Assembly: GCA_947579665.1 (NCBI GenBank)
Contig: OX388341.1
Span: 8,174,752-8,238,751 of the forward strand
DNA length: 64,000 nucleotides
From: Sympetrum striolatum
Lineage: Eukaryota; Arthropoda; Insecta; Odonata; Libellulidae
Reading direction: 5' to 3'
In this document: positions 1 through 11,684 of the stretch, piece after piece
Numbering within the stretch: position 1 is the first letter of the stretch
Layout of the letters: every line of letters begins with the position of its first letter
The notes under the pieces: model-generated
The model's input: the letters and a program-made list of their open reading frames with translations, nothing else
Databases searched by the model: none
Told to the model about the DNA's origin: nothing
Made by a program: the position numbers and the translations under genes

Positions 1-378
1 CTTCTAAGGATTTCTTTGATGTTTGTTCTATGAAGTCAGTCAATACATCTATTAAGTTAGCTCGTAAAACTAAAGCATCTCGGCTGTAAGCAAATGCCTT
101 ATCAAGTACTTCTGTAAAAGAATCGAAAAAACCATTTGGTAAATCTACGGAGTGAATTCCCTTCCATGCATTCACTTTACCTACTAGCCTCTGTAGTTTT
201 GGTTGACTAATCCCCTCTTTCAAAGATGGAAAACTTATTTCTTTCAACCCTACCTCCCATCTAACTGATACGGTCTTGGTAATTAATTACGGAAGTACGC
301 TATGGTGTTATTTTCATAAAACTTGGTTGATGTATTACTCAAAAGCGTGAGATGGAAATGCTCCGTAATAACCAGAGT
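1..378 (-). pseudogene. Polinton/Maverick structural-type ORF, 5' part, frameshifted
   Basis: The reverse strand reads H-L-T-L-L-S-N-T-S-T-K-F-Y-E-N-N-T, then LPRPYQLDG and WEVGLKEISFPS. This layout (an opening with LxSNxSxxxYxxNT, then a strand ending in W-E-V-x-L-x-E-I-x-F/Y-P) is one I associate with a structural protein encoded next to the integrase in arthropod Polintons. One in-frame TAA and one frameshift (near position 255) separate the two blocks, so the gene is broken. It runs off the left edge of the window. It lies directly downstream of the integrase remnant on the same strand, which supports a Polinton origin. The family assignment is from memory of the motif, not from a search. 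Confidence 0.5.
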
Positions 379-532
379 TGTGTTATGACAAAAATTTATT
401 AATGCACACTTTTTTATAATCAAAGATTTCTTACTGCTGAAGCTTTAACCCAACTGTTCAATTTCTCCCCATACCCCCCAATTTTACAAAATAGTCTTGA
501 TTTTTCCCCTTACCCCTATCCTCTATAATCTC

Positions 533-2275
533 CTATATTTGAAATTCAGAATCACCTGATACGCGACACTTCACTAATTCATAGTCATAGAAATTTCCCT
601 CAATCAACTCGCCATTTAAATCCTCCAAATGATATGTCCGTACAGTATTTCCGAGCGAAATCGATTTAAATATTTCAGGGGAATAATTGGGGGTTTATCC
701 TTTTACAAAAGATAATCTCTTCTTAGTTATTTGAACAAAGTCTCCTACCGAGAATTACGCCTTTTGTTCTGCAGTTGGAATATACAGTGGTACCTCGAGA
801 TACGAGCAGCCTAACATACGAGTGTTTTGAGATACGAGCCGGAGCTCGGGCCATATTTTCATTGAAGATACGAGCCCAAATCGAGATACGAGCCGTATTT
901 CCAAGCCAAGTGCAGCCAAGAAGGCAAAAACAAGTGATAATTAAATTTACGTAAATGTTAAGCTTAGTTTAAGTTTAAAGTTAATTGCATGGTTTTAAGT
1001 TTTTTCTTTCATTTGAAATAAGGAAAGTGTAGTTTTAGTTTTAAAGTTACGAAAATAGTTTTAAGTTCTAAAAAAGCGTCGTTTACGTACGTGTCTAGAG
1101 TGCCTGCATCCCTTCCCCCCTCCCTCCTCCTCGCCGTTCACCTTCGTTAGCCGCACTCGTCTGTCTCCAAAGTAAGACTATTATGCTAAATAACTCTTTT
1201 ATTTCTTTATTTCATATTTTTTTATTTATTTGTTAATTATACATGTTTATTTGATATTTAAAAACATATCTTTATTCATAATTTACAATGGTTTGGGGAT
1301 TTTTCATAGGTCCGGAACGGATTAAATTGAATTCAGTTATTTTAAATGGGAGAAATTCGTTTGAGATACGAGCCGATTAACTTACGAGCTCGGTTCTGGA
1401 ATGAATTAAACTCGTATCTCGAGGTACCACTGTATAGTCTTTGTGCTACTCTAAAAGCATTAGCATGATTTACTTTTGAGGGTGCTAAAACCTAATGTCA
1501 TGCTTCCTCAGATATTGTTTAAATTTAATATTAACAAATTCGGTCCCCTTATATGACTGTATTTTCAGTGGTTTTCTTCCACTGCTTTTAAAAATACTTT
1601 TCATTGCATTTATGACTTCATCAACATCTTTACTTTTCAATGCAACTGCCCACACATATTTGTAAAACTAATCTATCATCATTAAAATATATTGGTATCT
1701 GGAATTATGTTTTCGTAAGTTCCTCATATCATTCAGATCACACTCCAAGTTTCATCTATGTAAGAGATATCATAGCGATTTCGTTTGAACTTTCTACATA
1801 CTGGTTTATGTAAAGTATATGCATCCTGTTCCTCTAACCACTGTTGTACATTAATTTTGGGCACTCGTTTACCAATTGATCGTCATAGTGTATCAATGGT
1901 GGAAAAACTATCTGCCTTTACAGGATTATAATAAATGGATTATAATAAGAAATCCAATTTGCTGTTGGAAAATTTTTCTCCTTTTCTACTTTTAACTTTT
2001 TTAAGGATTTTGGACTCCAGGGTAGCTTTGGTTTGCGGATTCTTACGCTTCTTCTTAGAGGTTGACTTTTTCCACAATCTGAGTTCTCGGATCCCTGTTT
2101 TCTTTTGGCACCTTTTGATGTGGAAGGCTGAGGTTCTACTGATTTTGTTAACTCTTCCACTTTTTCTATAATTCATAACCCTCTTCAATTCACCATCTAA
2201 TTCCGATATTTGACAATTAACTACTGCATTATGAAATTCCTCGGGTTGGACTAACAAATATTTCTGAAGACTCAT
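533..2275 (-). pseudogene. Polinton/Maverick-type integrase (F54H12.3-like), interrupted
   Basis: The frame opens near 2275 with a lysine/arginine-rich stretch (about residues 60-105 of a 111-codon frame). It continues in shifted frames through a segment reading Q-Q-W-L-E-E-Q-D-A-Y-T-L-H-K-P-V and R-K-F-K-R-N-R, the usual lead-in to the DDE core of Polinton-type integrases. The C-terminal SH3-like end lies beyond the MITE (784-533): FSVGDFVQITKK, then GYTPNYSPEIF, YHLEDLNGELIEGNFYDYEL and a TAG stop at 533. The core between has many stops, and a 648-bp MITE at 785-1432 splits the gene. These elements carry a retroviral-like integrase together with PolB and capsid genes. No PolB or ATPase is visible here. 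Non-functional. Confidence 0.65.
785..1432. mobile_element. Tigger-like (mariner/pogo group) MITE with TA target duplication
   Basis: The two ends are inverted copies of CAGTGGTACCTCGAGATACG, identical over the first 22 bases, and are flanked by TA at 783-784 and 1433-1434. The subterminal motif GAGATACGAGCC recurs several times inside each end. No transposase is encoded in the 648 bp. The terminal sequence and TA target fit Tigger-like elements. It sits inside the Polinton integrase remnant and so is younger than it. Confidence 0.85.
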
Positions 2276-2354
2276 TTAAATAAAGCACCTAACAAACCAC
2301 TTAACAATGAACCTATAAGTACAGGAAGGAATCCTCCTTTTTGAATAGTTCAAT

Positions 2355-2720
2355 TCAGTTTTTCAAAAAAAATCTTAAATATTGCCTGGACCTAGCATCG
2401 AACCAAGGATAATCTTTGAAGATGTCTTTATAGTTTTCGTTTGATATGCATGGCCTCCAGCACTCCCCAATTTTAACTCTCTGCTTTGCTGGGAAATAAC
2501 TCAAAAACATTTTTGGAAATCCTCGCCATGTATCTTCACGGGGAAAATCGGGACTGAAGTCTTCTGGCATCGAACTCATGACACTGAGGTTCAAAGTCGC
2601 CATTTTTCTGGCAGTTACACGTTATGGCCAGTACGTCATAAAAATTTAAAGTTAGTGACGCTTCTGGAACATGGTTAGAATTTTGATCCCCAATGTATAT
2701 ATATATTTAACGCTCCATAT
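2355..2720. repeat. Helentron-like repeat fragment
   Basis: This stretch closely matches 19150-19480 in the same orientation, including the shared words TCGAACTCATGACACTGA, GGCCAGTACGTC and ACATGGTTAGAATTTTGATC. It is therefore part of the dispersed family seen at 11.7, 18.4, 19.5, 24.3 and 44.8 kb. No coding content; the short frames in it are incidental. Positions 2721-2970 hold nothing recognisable. Confidence 0.6.
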
Positions 2721-2971
2721 GCAGGAGATACTCCGAGCGCCACAATTAAATCATTTTTGTAAAATGAGAAAAAAATCGATTATTCCCCGCAATTCTTTTT
2801 CCTTTATTCTTTTGTAAGGGTTAGTTGAGCTAGCGACCTTTACCCCTGGCTGTCTCTTGAGACGGCAAAACCCCCAAAACTGGAAACGAAGTTTCATCAC
2901 ATTACCCCCTGAGAAAATTGACAATTTAAAAAAAAAACTGGAAATTTTATGAATCCAAACTTGACAGCCTC

Positions 2972-4848
2972 CCCATCATCATCTTCATTGTACTTCTGTC
3001 CGCGGACAGGTCTCAGCGGAACTTGCTCCTCCAGGCATCCCTATCCTGTGCCTCCCTTTTTAGAGCTTGATATTCTTTTCCTTTTTTTAAATCGGTCAGC
3101 ATTCTGAATTTTCTTCTTCCTCTTTGTCGTTTCCCCTTGATCTTTCCTTCAAAAATCGTCTTCTGTAGGCATTCTGCTCTTAGTATATGGCCTATCCCTC
3201 TTGCTTTCCTTTTCCTTATGTTTCCCAAAATTACTCGTTCTTCTCCAACCCTCCTCAGTACCTCTTCATTTTATGATCTTGTCTGTCCCTCCATCCTTCA
3301 CCATAATTCCTAAGCTCTCCATATATTTTTCTTCTCTCCTTCTCAACGTCCATGTTTCGGAACCATATAACACAATACTCCAGATAAAGCACTTCGCAAA
3401 TCTTTTCCTTAGCTCCATCTTGATGTTCTTTGCTGTCAAAAGTTCTTTTATCTTTTGGAACGTTGCCTTTCCCTGAGCTATTCTACTTCTTATTTCCTCT
3501 GTACAACTGCCATTAGATGTGATGGTGCTTCCCAAATATTTAAATGTATCGACCTACTCAAATTCCTTCCCATTCAACTTAATTTGTACTGGGCCAGCCT
3601 TCTGTGATACGTTTATCACCTTCGACTTTTCGATGTTAACTTTCATTCCATATTCCTCTCCTTTTATACTGATATTCTCTGCCATTTCTTGCCGCATTTC
3701 TTCACTCTCTGCTATCACAGCCTTATCATTTGCATATTTAATGGTTTTAACACTTTCTCCTCCTACTACTATCCCTCCAATCCCCTCCAAGGCTTCCTCT
3801 ACCAGTTTGTCACCATATATATTATATAAAATTGGTGACAAACAACACCCTTGTCTCACACCTCTGTCTATAGATGCCTGCTTCGCCTCATCTCCCCCTA
3901 TCCTCACCACTAATCTTTGTCCTATATACAGTTGTTTTATTGCTCTTCTATCTTTCCAATCCACTCCAATTTCCTTTAGAATCTTCAGCAGTTTATCCCA
4001 TTTAACCCTATCAAATGCCTTCTCATAATCAATAAAGCAGATGAACATCTCCCTGTTTACCTCCAGTACCCTTTTTCTCAGCATTCTCATGCACTCTATT
4101 GCATCCCTTGTTCCCTTTCCTCTTCAAAATCCAAACTGGTCTTCTCCCAAGTTTTCCTCTATCCTAGTCTCAATCTTCTTCATTATTATTCTGGTCATCA
4201 TCTTTGTCACATGTGCTATAAAACTGATTGTATGGAAATCTTTGCAAGCTTGAGTGTTATTTTTCTTAGGCAATGGCATCATTATTCTTTTCAGAAAATC
4301 ATCAGGCCACTCCCTTGTGTCATATATCTTATTAGCAAGAATAGTGATTCTACTAATTGCACCTTCCCCTAAGGCCTTAAACACCTCTGCTGGGATTCTG
4401 TCACAGCCCATTTATGGTCTTATGGTCCCTCAGGTCTCTTATTGCTCTCTCAACTTCATCTTTCAAAATCCTTGGACCCTTCGAATCCTCCTCGCACGTC
4501 CTCTCATCCTCAAGATCTACTCTTCCATTGAATTCATGTGTACAGTACAGTTCTTCTATGTACTCCTTCCATTGGAGCTTAATCTCTTCCTCATCTGTAG
4601 TTAGTTTCCCATTTTTGTCTATCATTCCTTTCTTATTTATCCTTCTATGTCTCCCTCAGTTAGACATCTTGCAGTTTTATGTGGCATGTGGCACTGTCTG
4701 CTTATCAAATCCTCTCTGGCTTTATCTGTCTCCCTCCTCAGCTCGTTATTTAGCTTCCAGTATGTTCTTCTCCCATGTTCTGTATTATCACACTTCCACT
4801 TTCTTCCGTCTTGTCTATCATTTCCTGAGTGAAAATATTCATGCAACC
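2972..4848 (-). pseudogene. Non-LTR retrotransposon, 5'-truncated, RT region
   Basis: Reverse-strand frames follow each other in LINE order. First is a linker with E-M-I-D-K and L-N-N-E-L-R-R-E-T-D-K-A (4846-4640). Next is the block R-I-P-A-E-V-F-K-A-L-G-E-G-A-I (about 4400-4350). The RT palm follows with FICFIDYEKAFDRVKW and GVRQGCCLSPILYNIY (4090-3554). Last is the C-terminal part with YGSETWTLRR and a final GHILRA...RRGRRKF region (3535-3013). The catalytic F/YADD box reads YANDKA, so the first aspartate is lost. There are several frameshifts. The endonuclease is missing, which fits 5' truncation. The 3' end carries a short GATGATGATGG tail near 2972. Clade unresolved; the 62.6-64 kb copy looks related. 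Confidence 0.8.
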
Positions 4849-5054
4849 CCCCAAAATAAATACATGTTTATGCCATAACCTAAACTGATGGAACATCAAT
4901 GAGAAAAAATGTACATTCACAACAAAATTATTACATTTTAAGCTATAAATGGTCTTACATAACAAAAATTATATCCACCATCCCAAAATAGAATTTTTCT
5001 TTTAATATCAAAGAACTTTTCCATTTAACATTATGTAACATGCGCAATCAAGTA

Positions 5055-5690
5055 CTTTTATTCACGATATGGTATCAGATTATAAAAGTTATAAGTGCTT
5101 TTCTCCCTTCCGTCTCCTTCTAACACACAAGCATTAGGACCACTCATTCCTTTGACCACAAATGGTCCAGTAAACAAATGAAAGAACTTATAAAATAGTT
5201 TCAATTGGGCATTACACACTTGAGGTGTTCTTAGTAATACTTTATCGCCAACTTGAAACTCCTTAACCGTTTCCCTTTGACACTTCTTCCTCTTCTCCCC
5301 ACTTTGTGTCAAATTTTTAGACACAATATTCACTATGTCTTCAGGCGTCACCTCATTTTCACTAGGTTTATCTATTATATTAGCAAAATCACTTGACTCC
5401 AAAGTGTGTTTTGTATGGGGTGATTTCAATACTTTTGTGGGTCACTTCATTGAACCACTTGTTAATGAAGGGTAGCAACTATAGTCCAGTGTCGTGTTTT
5501 TGATCACAATGTACTCGGAAAATGTGAGGTAGTTCTCGCAGCACTCGCTCTGCTGGGTTACTCTGGGGATACCTAATAGATGAATTCACACACTTTATCC
5601 CCAACTCTCGTGATCCATCCCGCCAAATCACACTCATAAATTGGGTTCCATGGTCAGGCACTCCTCCCAAGGGAATGTAAAACTGCCATA
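5055..5690 (-). pseudogene. Ty3/Gypsy integrase C-terminal half, broken
   Basis: Two reverse-strand frames together give the end of a retroviral-type integrase. The distal one (5670-5479) has V-P-D-H-G-T-Q-F, with the second catalytic aspartate in D-H-G-T-Q-F, followed by SSIRYPQSNPAERVLREL, which holds the catalytic glutamate. The other (5429-5058) has F-Q-V-G-D-K-V-L-L-R-T-P and a C-terminal barrel ending YNFYNLIPYRE. A frameshift near 5430-5480 separates them. No LTRs, protease or RT are seen beside it, so this is an isolated tail. It is a different lineage from the element at 20-24 kb, since the integrase sequence differs throughout. Confidence 0.75.
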
Positions 5691-6059
5691 TAAATATATT
5701 TTATAAATACTCGCTAAAAGTCATTGCTTTTGCTGCGGTAGAAGCAGTATTGTATTATGAAAAAATGAAATTCGTATTTTGTTAAATCGGCTCGAATCTC
5801 AAGCATAATTCACTCTTCCTCATAAAATATTGGACATGAATAACTTTGGCTGCTCATATTTCTTCCTATCGTAACACTTTCCATCAATGCTGATTTAGAA
5901 TGAAATTGGTTATTTCAGTTGATGCTCCACATGCCCGCTGAATGAACGGTTTCATAAAGATTATGCTTAATTATGATACAATAATTAAGAGAATATGAAC
6001 TACTGTAAATTAGGTCAACAGAAGTAGGAAAAGTTAGTAAATAACGTAATAAGAATAAA

Positions 6060-6240
6060 AATGGAGTAATAATAAAATAATACCTGCTATTTCAAATAAC
6101 ATTGGATGATAGTGGACCTCAAAGCGGAAATATGGTGCTTACCATCTGGCTGCGAAAATCACAATTGTTGAGAATTGGCATCATGTCATTGCGTATTTCG
6201 TCACTTAAATCACAGCTAAGGAACATATCTAATAATTGTT
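6060..6240. repeat. Dispersed non-coding repeat, uninterrupted copy
   Basis: The sequence matches, in inverted orientation, two separate blocks at about 13150-13234 and 15636-15705. Here the two blocks are contiguous (…GGTGCTT followed by ACCATCTGGC…). Nature of the repeat unknown. The stretch 5691-6059 shows nothing recognisable. Confidence 0.6.
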
Positions 6241-6298
6241 GTCTTTACATAGTTACATTCTTAAAAGATACCCAGCGGAAGGCTCCGATCATTTTGGA

Positions 6299-8118
6299 CT
6301 CACTGCTATCTAACCTGTAGTCTCCTAACGAACCGCTTTATATTTTACGCACAAGAATTTCTTTTGGATAATGAAATCAGAAGGACTAGTCGTGCAGAGT
6401 CAAGTCAAGCGCAAAAAGAATTGAATAATATACTTGCAAATATTTAACTCCTTTTATTTAAACCTTCTCCGTTAAAAATTTAAAAATGCTAATACAATTA
6501 AGAGTTTCAACTATAAAATCGATTGTGGCAGGCGAGTGGCAGGCAAATTGAAAGAGTTTCAACATTGGAAAAGGGTATGAGCGAACAATTTTAGGCTGTT
6601 ACAACTTCACTCTTAATATTCGCACGTAAACACTCATGCATGAATAATACATTTAAATCTGTTACTATGGGTTTCTGTGGCAAGTTCTCTTTTTGGTGCA
6701 ACGTCTGCTTTCAATGATTTTCTTTACATAATGGTTAATCATTGCCATTCATACCTTCCTTCTCAAGGAAACAAAGGGAGCTTCTCTATGGGGGTCAGAG
6801 AGGAAAGAGAAAGGGTCTTCAATGGAGCGGTCACAGGTTACTTCTCTCTTCAGTCACTTCAGTCCTCTAATATTCTAGGCATCTTTTAGGAGTTTTGAAT
6901 GAGAGCGAGAATTGCTTAAAAATGCCATTCTTAGTTGCGGACCGTGATATAAGGAAAAGTTCGTCGATAAAGGAATATGAATGGGGTATATCATGGGGAT
7001 GATGATAGGAAAATAAACAATGGGGATGCAGAAAATTTTATACTAACTAAGAAAAGAATGTTGATTCTCTTCAACACTAAGGCCTAACATTAGGACTTAC
7101 TACTATCGAACCTGTAGTCTTTTAACAAACCGCTTTATATTGTATGTGCGAACATTTCTTTTGAATAATTAAATCAGAAGGACTAGTCGTGCTGAGTCGA
7201 GTCAAGCACCAAAAGAATTGAATAATATACTTCTAATTATTTAATTCCTTTCATTTACACCTTCTCCGTAATAAATGTTTGAATGCTAAAACGATTAATA
7301 ATTTCAACATTGGAAAAAGGTATGAACCAACAATTTTAGACATAACAACTCCATTTTTAAAATACCCACATAATGCACTCATGCATGAATAATAAATTTA
7401 AATCTGCTACTAAGGGTTTCAGCGGTCAGTTCCCTTGGGTGCTATTTCTGCTCTCCTTGTTTTCGTCTACATAACGGTATATGAGTGCCATTCATACTGG
7501 GTTCTCAACGAAACAAAGGTAGCTTCTCCATGGGGGTGAGAGAGGAAAGAGAAAGGGTCTTCATTGGAGCGGTCACAGGTTACTTCTGTCTTTAGTCGCT
7601 TCAGACCGTCTAATATTCGAGGTGGGGTTTTGCATGAGAGCGAGAATTGCTTGAAGATGCCATTCTTAGTTGTGGACGGAAAGATAATGAAAAGTTCGTC
7701 GATGAAGGAATATGAATGGGGTTACAATTAATTACTTATATATTTCTTACATAAAGCATGGAGACGATGATAGGAAAATAAACAATGGGGATATGGAAAA
7801 TTTTATGCTTACTAAGAAGAGAATGCTGATTCTCTTCAACACTAAGGCCTAACATTAGGACTTACTACTATCGAACCTGTAGTCTTTTAACAAACCGCTT
7901 TATATTGTATGTGCGAACATTTCTTTTGAATAATTAAATCAGAAGGACTAGTCGTGCTGAGTCGAGTCAAGCACCAAAAGAATTGAATAATATACTTCTA
8001 ATTATGTAATTCCTTAAATTACATAAAGCATGGAGACGATGATAGGAAAATAAACAATGGGGATATGGAAAATTTTATGCTTACTAAGAAGAGAATGCTG
8101 ATTCTCTTCAACACTAAG
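6299..8118. repeat. Tandem array of a ~765-bp unit, three copies, third internally deleted
   Basis: The segment starting at 6299 recurs at 7096 and 7861 with shared words such as GAAGGACTAGTCGTGC and AAAGAATTGAATAATATAC. Unit spacings are about 797 and 765 bp. Copies 1 and 2 also share GGTCTTCA.TGGAGCGGTCACAGG. Copy 3 jumps from its first ~150 bp straight to the last ~100 bp of the unit (8014-8118), an internal loss of about 500-600 bp. No coding capacity or TE protein is seen. Confidence 0.8.
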
Positions 8119-9290
8119 GCATGCATCTAAAAAATATAAAGATAATATGGTAAACAGGCTCAGAAGTGATGTGCGCAGATCCTGGGATGTAGGCTATTTA
8201 TAAGATTGAGAAAACGATTTAAGCCATTTTAAGACAAAATAATGCAGGTTAGAAGGTGACCAGAAAAATATGTTTTCTATGGTTCAGACAGAGAGAATGT
8301 AAATGAGATCAGCCATTCGAAAAAGTTCCAATTTTTGTGGCAGTTTGCAAGTTTCATTTTCCTTACCTACTGCATTTGGTGTTATGTGAACTTACTTCTA
8401 AAACGTTCATTTACATCCAAAATTCATAAACCATTAACAATAGACCTATCATAGTTGAAATTATTTATTATCACTGTAAATTTATTTTGCTTTGAAAATT
8501 ATTGGCATCATACGCATAGGTTAGGATATAATCATGTAGGTATATTAGAATGTGCATACAATGCTCATACATTCATGCATATAAGTAGAGCTTCCGGCAG
8601 TTTACTAAATGTAATTTTCGTAAAAATATAGCCATAGCTCAACGACTATAAGAATTGGTGGAAATAACTGAGGAAAAAGATTCACAATTTCTTATATAAC
8701 GCTGTTTCACCAAGTAACTGCTTCTTCAATCAATTTGACTATAAGGAAATTACTCGGAGAACTAGAACCAAAGAAAGCTGCATCCATTGCGAAAGAAATT
8801 GATTACAATCATTGGGAAGGGGTAATCTGAAGATTATTGACATTCTGGGCAGGCAGACGTTTATAACTAGTTCCCCTTAATGGATAAAAGAAAGTTTAAC
8901 TAAATATTGTGACTGGGTGTAATCGTTAAAATTCCCTTAGCTACGGATATAATTTTATCTTTGAGAATCATCAAGGGATCTGAGAAGAGCCCACAAACAC
9001 TCTGAATGGTCTCCCAGACTGCCCATGTCTCGGACCGTCTCTGCTTTCAGGAGTTGAATTAAACATATATTAACCATAGAAAGATCACTCCCGTAGAAAC
9101 TTAAGCTTCGGAAAATACCAATTCCAATATTACATTTTCAATATTTACATTCATCTTTTCAGGCTTTTTTCGCTATTTCTTTTAACCGAAGATTTTCTTA
9201 AACCTTCGGGATATCCTTACAAATCAATCAAAAACAAAACGGGAAAATTTAAGAAATTAAAAAAGAAAAAGAGCTTTAACTTTGAGGAAT
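8119..9290. other. Intergenic, nothing recognised
   Basis: AT-rich DNA with no ORF of note, no terminal repeats I could pair and no match to the other repeat families of the window. Confidence 0.5.
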
Positions 9291-9299
9291 TCCATAGCT

Positions 9300-9400
9300 A
9301 ACTAAACACAAGGAAATAAATAACTTTGTCAAAGTTGCATGACTTTTTGTGTGGAAGATGTGGAACTTTTATTTCCTTGTGTTTATTCCTTAGTTATTTC
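9300..9400. repeat. Short fold-back (inverted repeat)
   Basis: ACACAAGGAAATAAA near 9307 is repeated as its reverse complement (TTTATTTCCTTGTGT) near 9368, and the flanking AACTAA/TTAGTT also pair. This gives an arm of about 20 nt around a ~55-nt loop. Possibly a small foldback MITE; no target duplication identified. Confidence 0.45.
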
Positions 9401-9495
9401 TCTTTATAATAGAATGCTTTTCAATGGGGAAAGTTAAATGAAAGGTTTGTAAAAGCAATCAAATTATAGTAATCCACGGAATCATGCACATATCT

Positions 9496-10270
9496 TATAT
9501 ATAAAAATTCAGCCTGCGTATGTTTTTGCCCACAAAACTCGAAAACCACTTGGTCGATTGACTTGAAATTCTTACAGAACATTACATTCAATTATATATA
9601 CGAAGTATAAAATACAAAAGTGTTTCTATTGTAAAAAATGGTGACACTTCATCCTTGCTTCAATCCCAGATGAGTCAAAGCATTTCCGAAAGAAATGAAC
9701 GTTAAGTTCATTTCTATCGCTGCAGGCTTCATTTCTTTTGCAAAATTAAATTTAAAAGAATAATCACATGAGATTGAGAAAAGAACCAATAGCAGAGAAA
9801 ATGAATAAAAAACCTTATTTTGGTCAGGTATTATTGTTTTCGAATTGAATTTTCGAGATTTTACACAGAATACACGAAGGTTTTTGTAAATTTTATGAGT
9901 ATAAACAACCGGTCCCTCTGATGAAAAATGCCATAGTTGAGTCCAAGATCCTGCGTTGTGGCCTATTCGAAATTAAGAAGAAGAGAAAGGTTGCTGGTTT
10001 TGTTCACATTGATGAGCATTATCAATCGTTGGAAGTGATTTAAATGATCAATTTTACAAAAACAAAATGTGACTTTATTTGATACCGAATGTTGTATTCA
10101 GTGAAATTCATTTGTATTGTTTTGGAAATGATTTAATAATCTGTTATCGAAAATCAAAGTGAGAGTTACTTTGATTGCTGCATTCAATTCGATTAATTTC
10201 TTTAGTTATTTTCCGGTAGATCATCGTCAAATACAATAGTGCGTGCTAACACATCAAATGTTGTGGCAGA
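9496..10270 (+). mobile_element. Helentron-like (Helitron class) non-autonomous repeat
   Basis: It begins with CTTATATATAAAAATT and continues with CGAAAACCACTTGGTCGATT, a 5' end common to arthropod Helitron/Helentron-type repeats. Internal words (TTCATTTCTTTTGCAAAAT, CCAGA-GGGTCAAA) recur at 24.84-25.3 kb and in the duplicated segment at 31.1 and 37.5 kb. No Rep/helicase frame is present. The right boundary is approximate. Confidence 0.5.
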
Positions 10271-10795
10271 TAATGAATAGTAGTAAATGATTTTTATATA
10301 AATAACGAAAATTCTCCATCCAAAAGCGAGAGCCGAGCTAGCGTAATGGACCATGTCCTCCATCTTTCTTTTCTCTCCCTCTCTTCTCGAGAGAAAGGCT
10401 CGCCGGCCCGAAATTTGGACTTAGTTTTTCTTTGTGGGTCAGGGGTGGTTACTTTTTTTTGCTGTTTGCTGTACATCATAATAGAGAAAATAACACTATC
10501 TTTCTCGAAATACTCTAAGTCTTTCTACTCGTTGGTGATAAAGATTCGAAAGAGATATCTTTGAAAAACATTGCTGCTCAAACTCAACGTATAGCCTCTT
10601 GAAGACAGTCATAACAGAACAGTTGAGAACTCATGTCTGATCATACTAGAATATGTAATAGAATATTTAATATATGTATAAAATTATATTCAATTATAAC
10701 AATTCTCTGAAAGTAATGTAGGTAATGAAATAGTATAATAGTGTTAATTTAATTTATTATATATTACCATTGAAAGAGTTTATTGGATGTTCTAG
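10271..10795. other. Region upstream of kinase exon, nothing recognised
   Basis: Contains two overlapping short frames on opposite strands with no protein features. The last bases before the exon form a modest splice acceptor (TTCTAG ending at 10795, or CACCAG ending at 10804). Confidence 0.4.
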
Positions 10796-11178
10796 CCTCA
10801 CCAGGTAGAGGAGTGACTCTAGATTGGAGCAGCTTTGATGAGGAGGTTGAAGGTGAGGGAGCAGCTACCAGTGAAATGAAGAGTCAACAGAGTGTGGAAG
10901 TGAGTTTAGAACAAAGTGTGCCATTAGTGGTGGAGGAATGTGGTGTGATTGAGGGGGGCATCGAAGAGAAGAGTAGAGATTGTGAAGTGTCAGTGGATGT
11001 TGATGATGATGAAATTGAAGAAGATAGTGATACTTTACTTCTACCCCCATCAACACAATGTTCCAGGAGGATTTTGGATTCCCCAATTCGACCAGCAACT
11101 TCTCTCCCTCATTTTCGAAAATACACCATGTCAGATTTCAGGTTCCTTAAAGTTCTTGGAAAAGGAACATTTGGAAAG
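10796..11178 (+). CDS. Internal exon of an AGC-family Ser/Thr protein kinase (PKC/AKT-like)
   Basis: The exon encodes an acidic, serine/glutamate-rich linker of about 100 residues (with runs such as DVDDDEIEEDSD). It then enters the kinase domain: MSDFRFLKVLGKGTFGK, which contains most of the glycine-rich ATP-binding loop GxGxFGxV. It stops exactly after the loop lysine at a strong donor, AAAG|GTAAGTATT, in phase 0. The next exon must begin with the loop valine. The pattern F-x-x-L-K-V-L-G-K-G-T-F-G-K-V is typical of novel PKCs and AKT. The acidic linker suits a PKC hinge better than the AKT PH-kinase linker, but this is inference. The acceptor is uncertain (10796 or 10805). No in-frame stop occurs. 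No later kinase exon (HRD, DFG) was found to the right. Confidence 0.75.
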
Positions 11179-11184
11179 GTAAGT
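11179..11184 (+). promoter_or_regulatory. 5' splice site of the kinase exon
   Basis: GTAAGT immediately follows the codon for the lysine of GTFGK, a near-consensus eukaryotic donor. It fixes the exon end at 11178 and the intron phase as 0. Confidence 0.85.
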
Positions 11185-11684
11185 ATTTATTATATATAGT
11201 TGATAGTTATATTTTTATTAATTGTGTTGATCATAATCCCCGGTGAAATATTTCAGAATTGGTTAGTTGCAGCTTTCCAGACCTTTTTATCCCCATCCAA
11301 TCACTTCATTACTTATTTATTCTTAACTTCAACTCTAACTCTCATCTGCTCCTATTAATTTAACCCAGATTTTACACTAAAATCTTCCTCAATTTCTTCT
11401 CATGCTGCCTTAAGCTGACTGTTATGCCCTAATGTGAGTCTAATAATTTTCTCTTGCTATTTCATCAGTTTTTCACAAACATCTCATTGAATGACTAAGA
11501 GTTTTTATTAATCATGGTGTTCATTATATTATTCAGTAATGTTAGTTTTATGTCATTGCTAATAATGCAGTCAATAAGTTGATGCGGCTCTTATGGATGG
11601 AATTCAGGAAATAAGTTTTTGTTATAGTGTGTAAAAGATATTCTTCTTGTAAGAAAATGTAGTATTGCTAATGCTTATGTATAT

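Noticed and set aside
3519..4028. 169-codon plus-strand ORF with hydrophobic runs
   Set aside because: Exact antisense of the LINE reverse transcriptase frame at 3554-4090.
10865..11098. Alternative frames over the kinase exon on both strands
   Set aside because: Frame 1 ends in a canonical kinase ATP loop and splice donor; the others show no domain.
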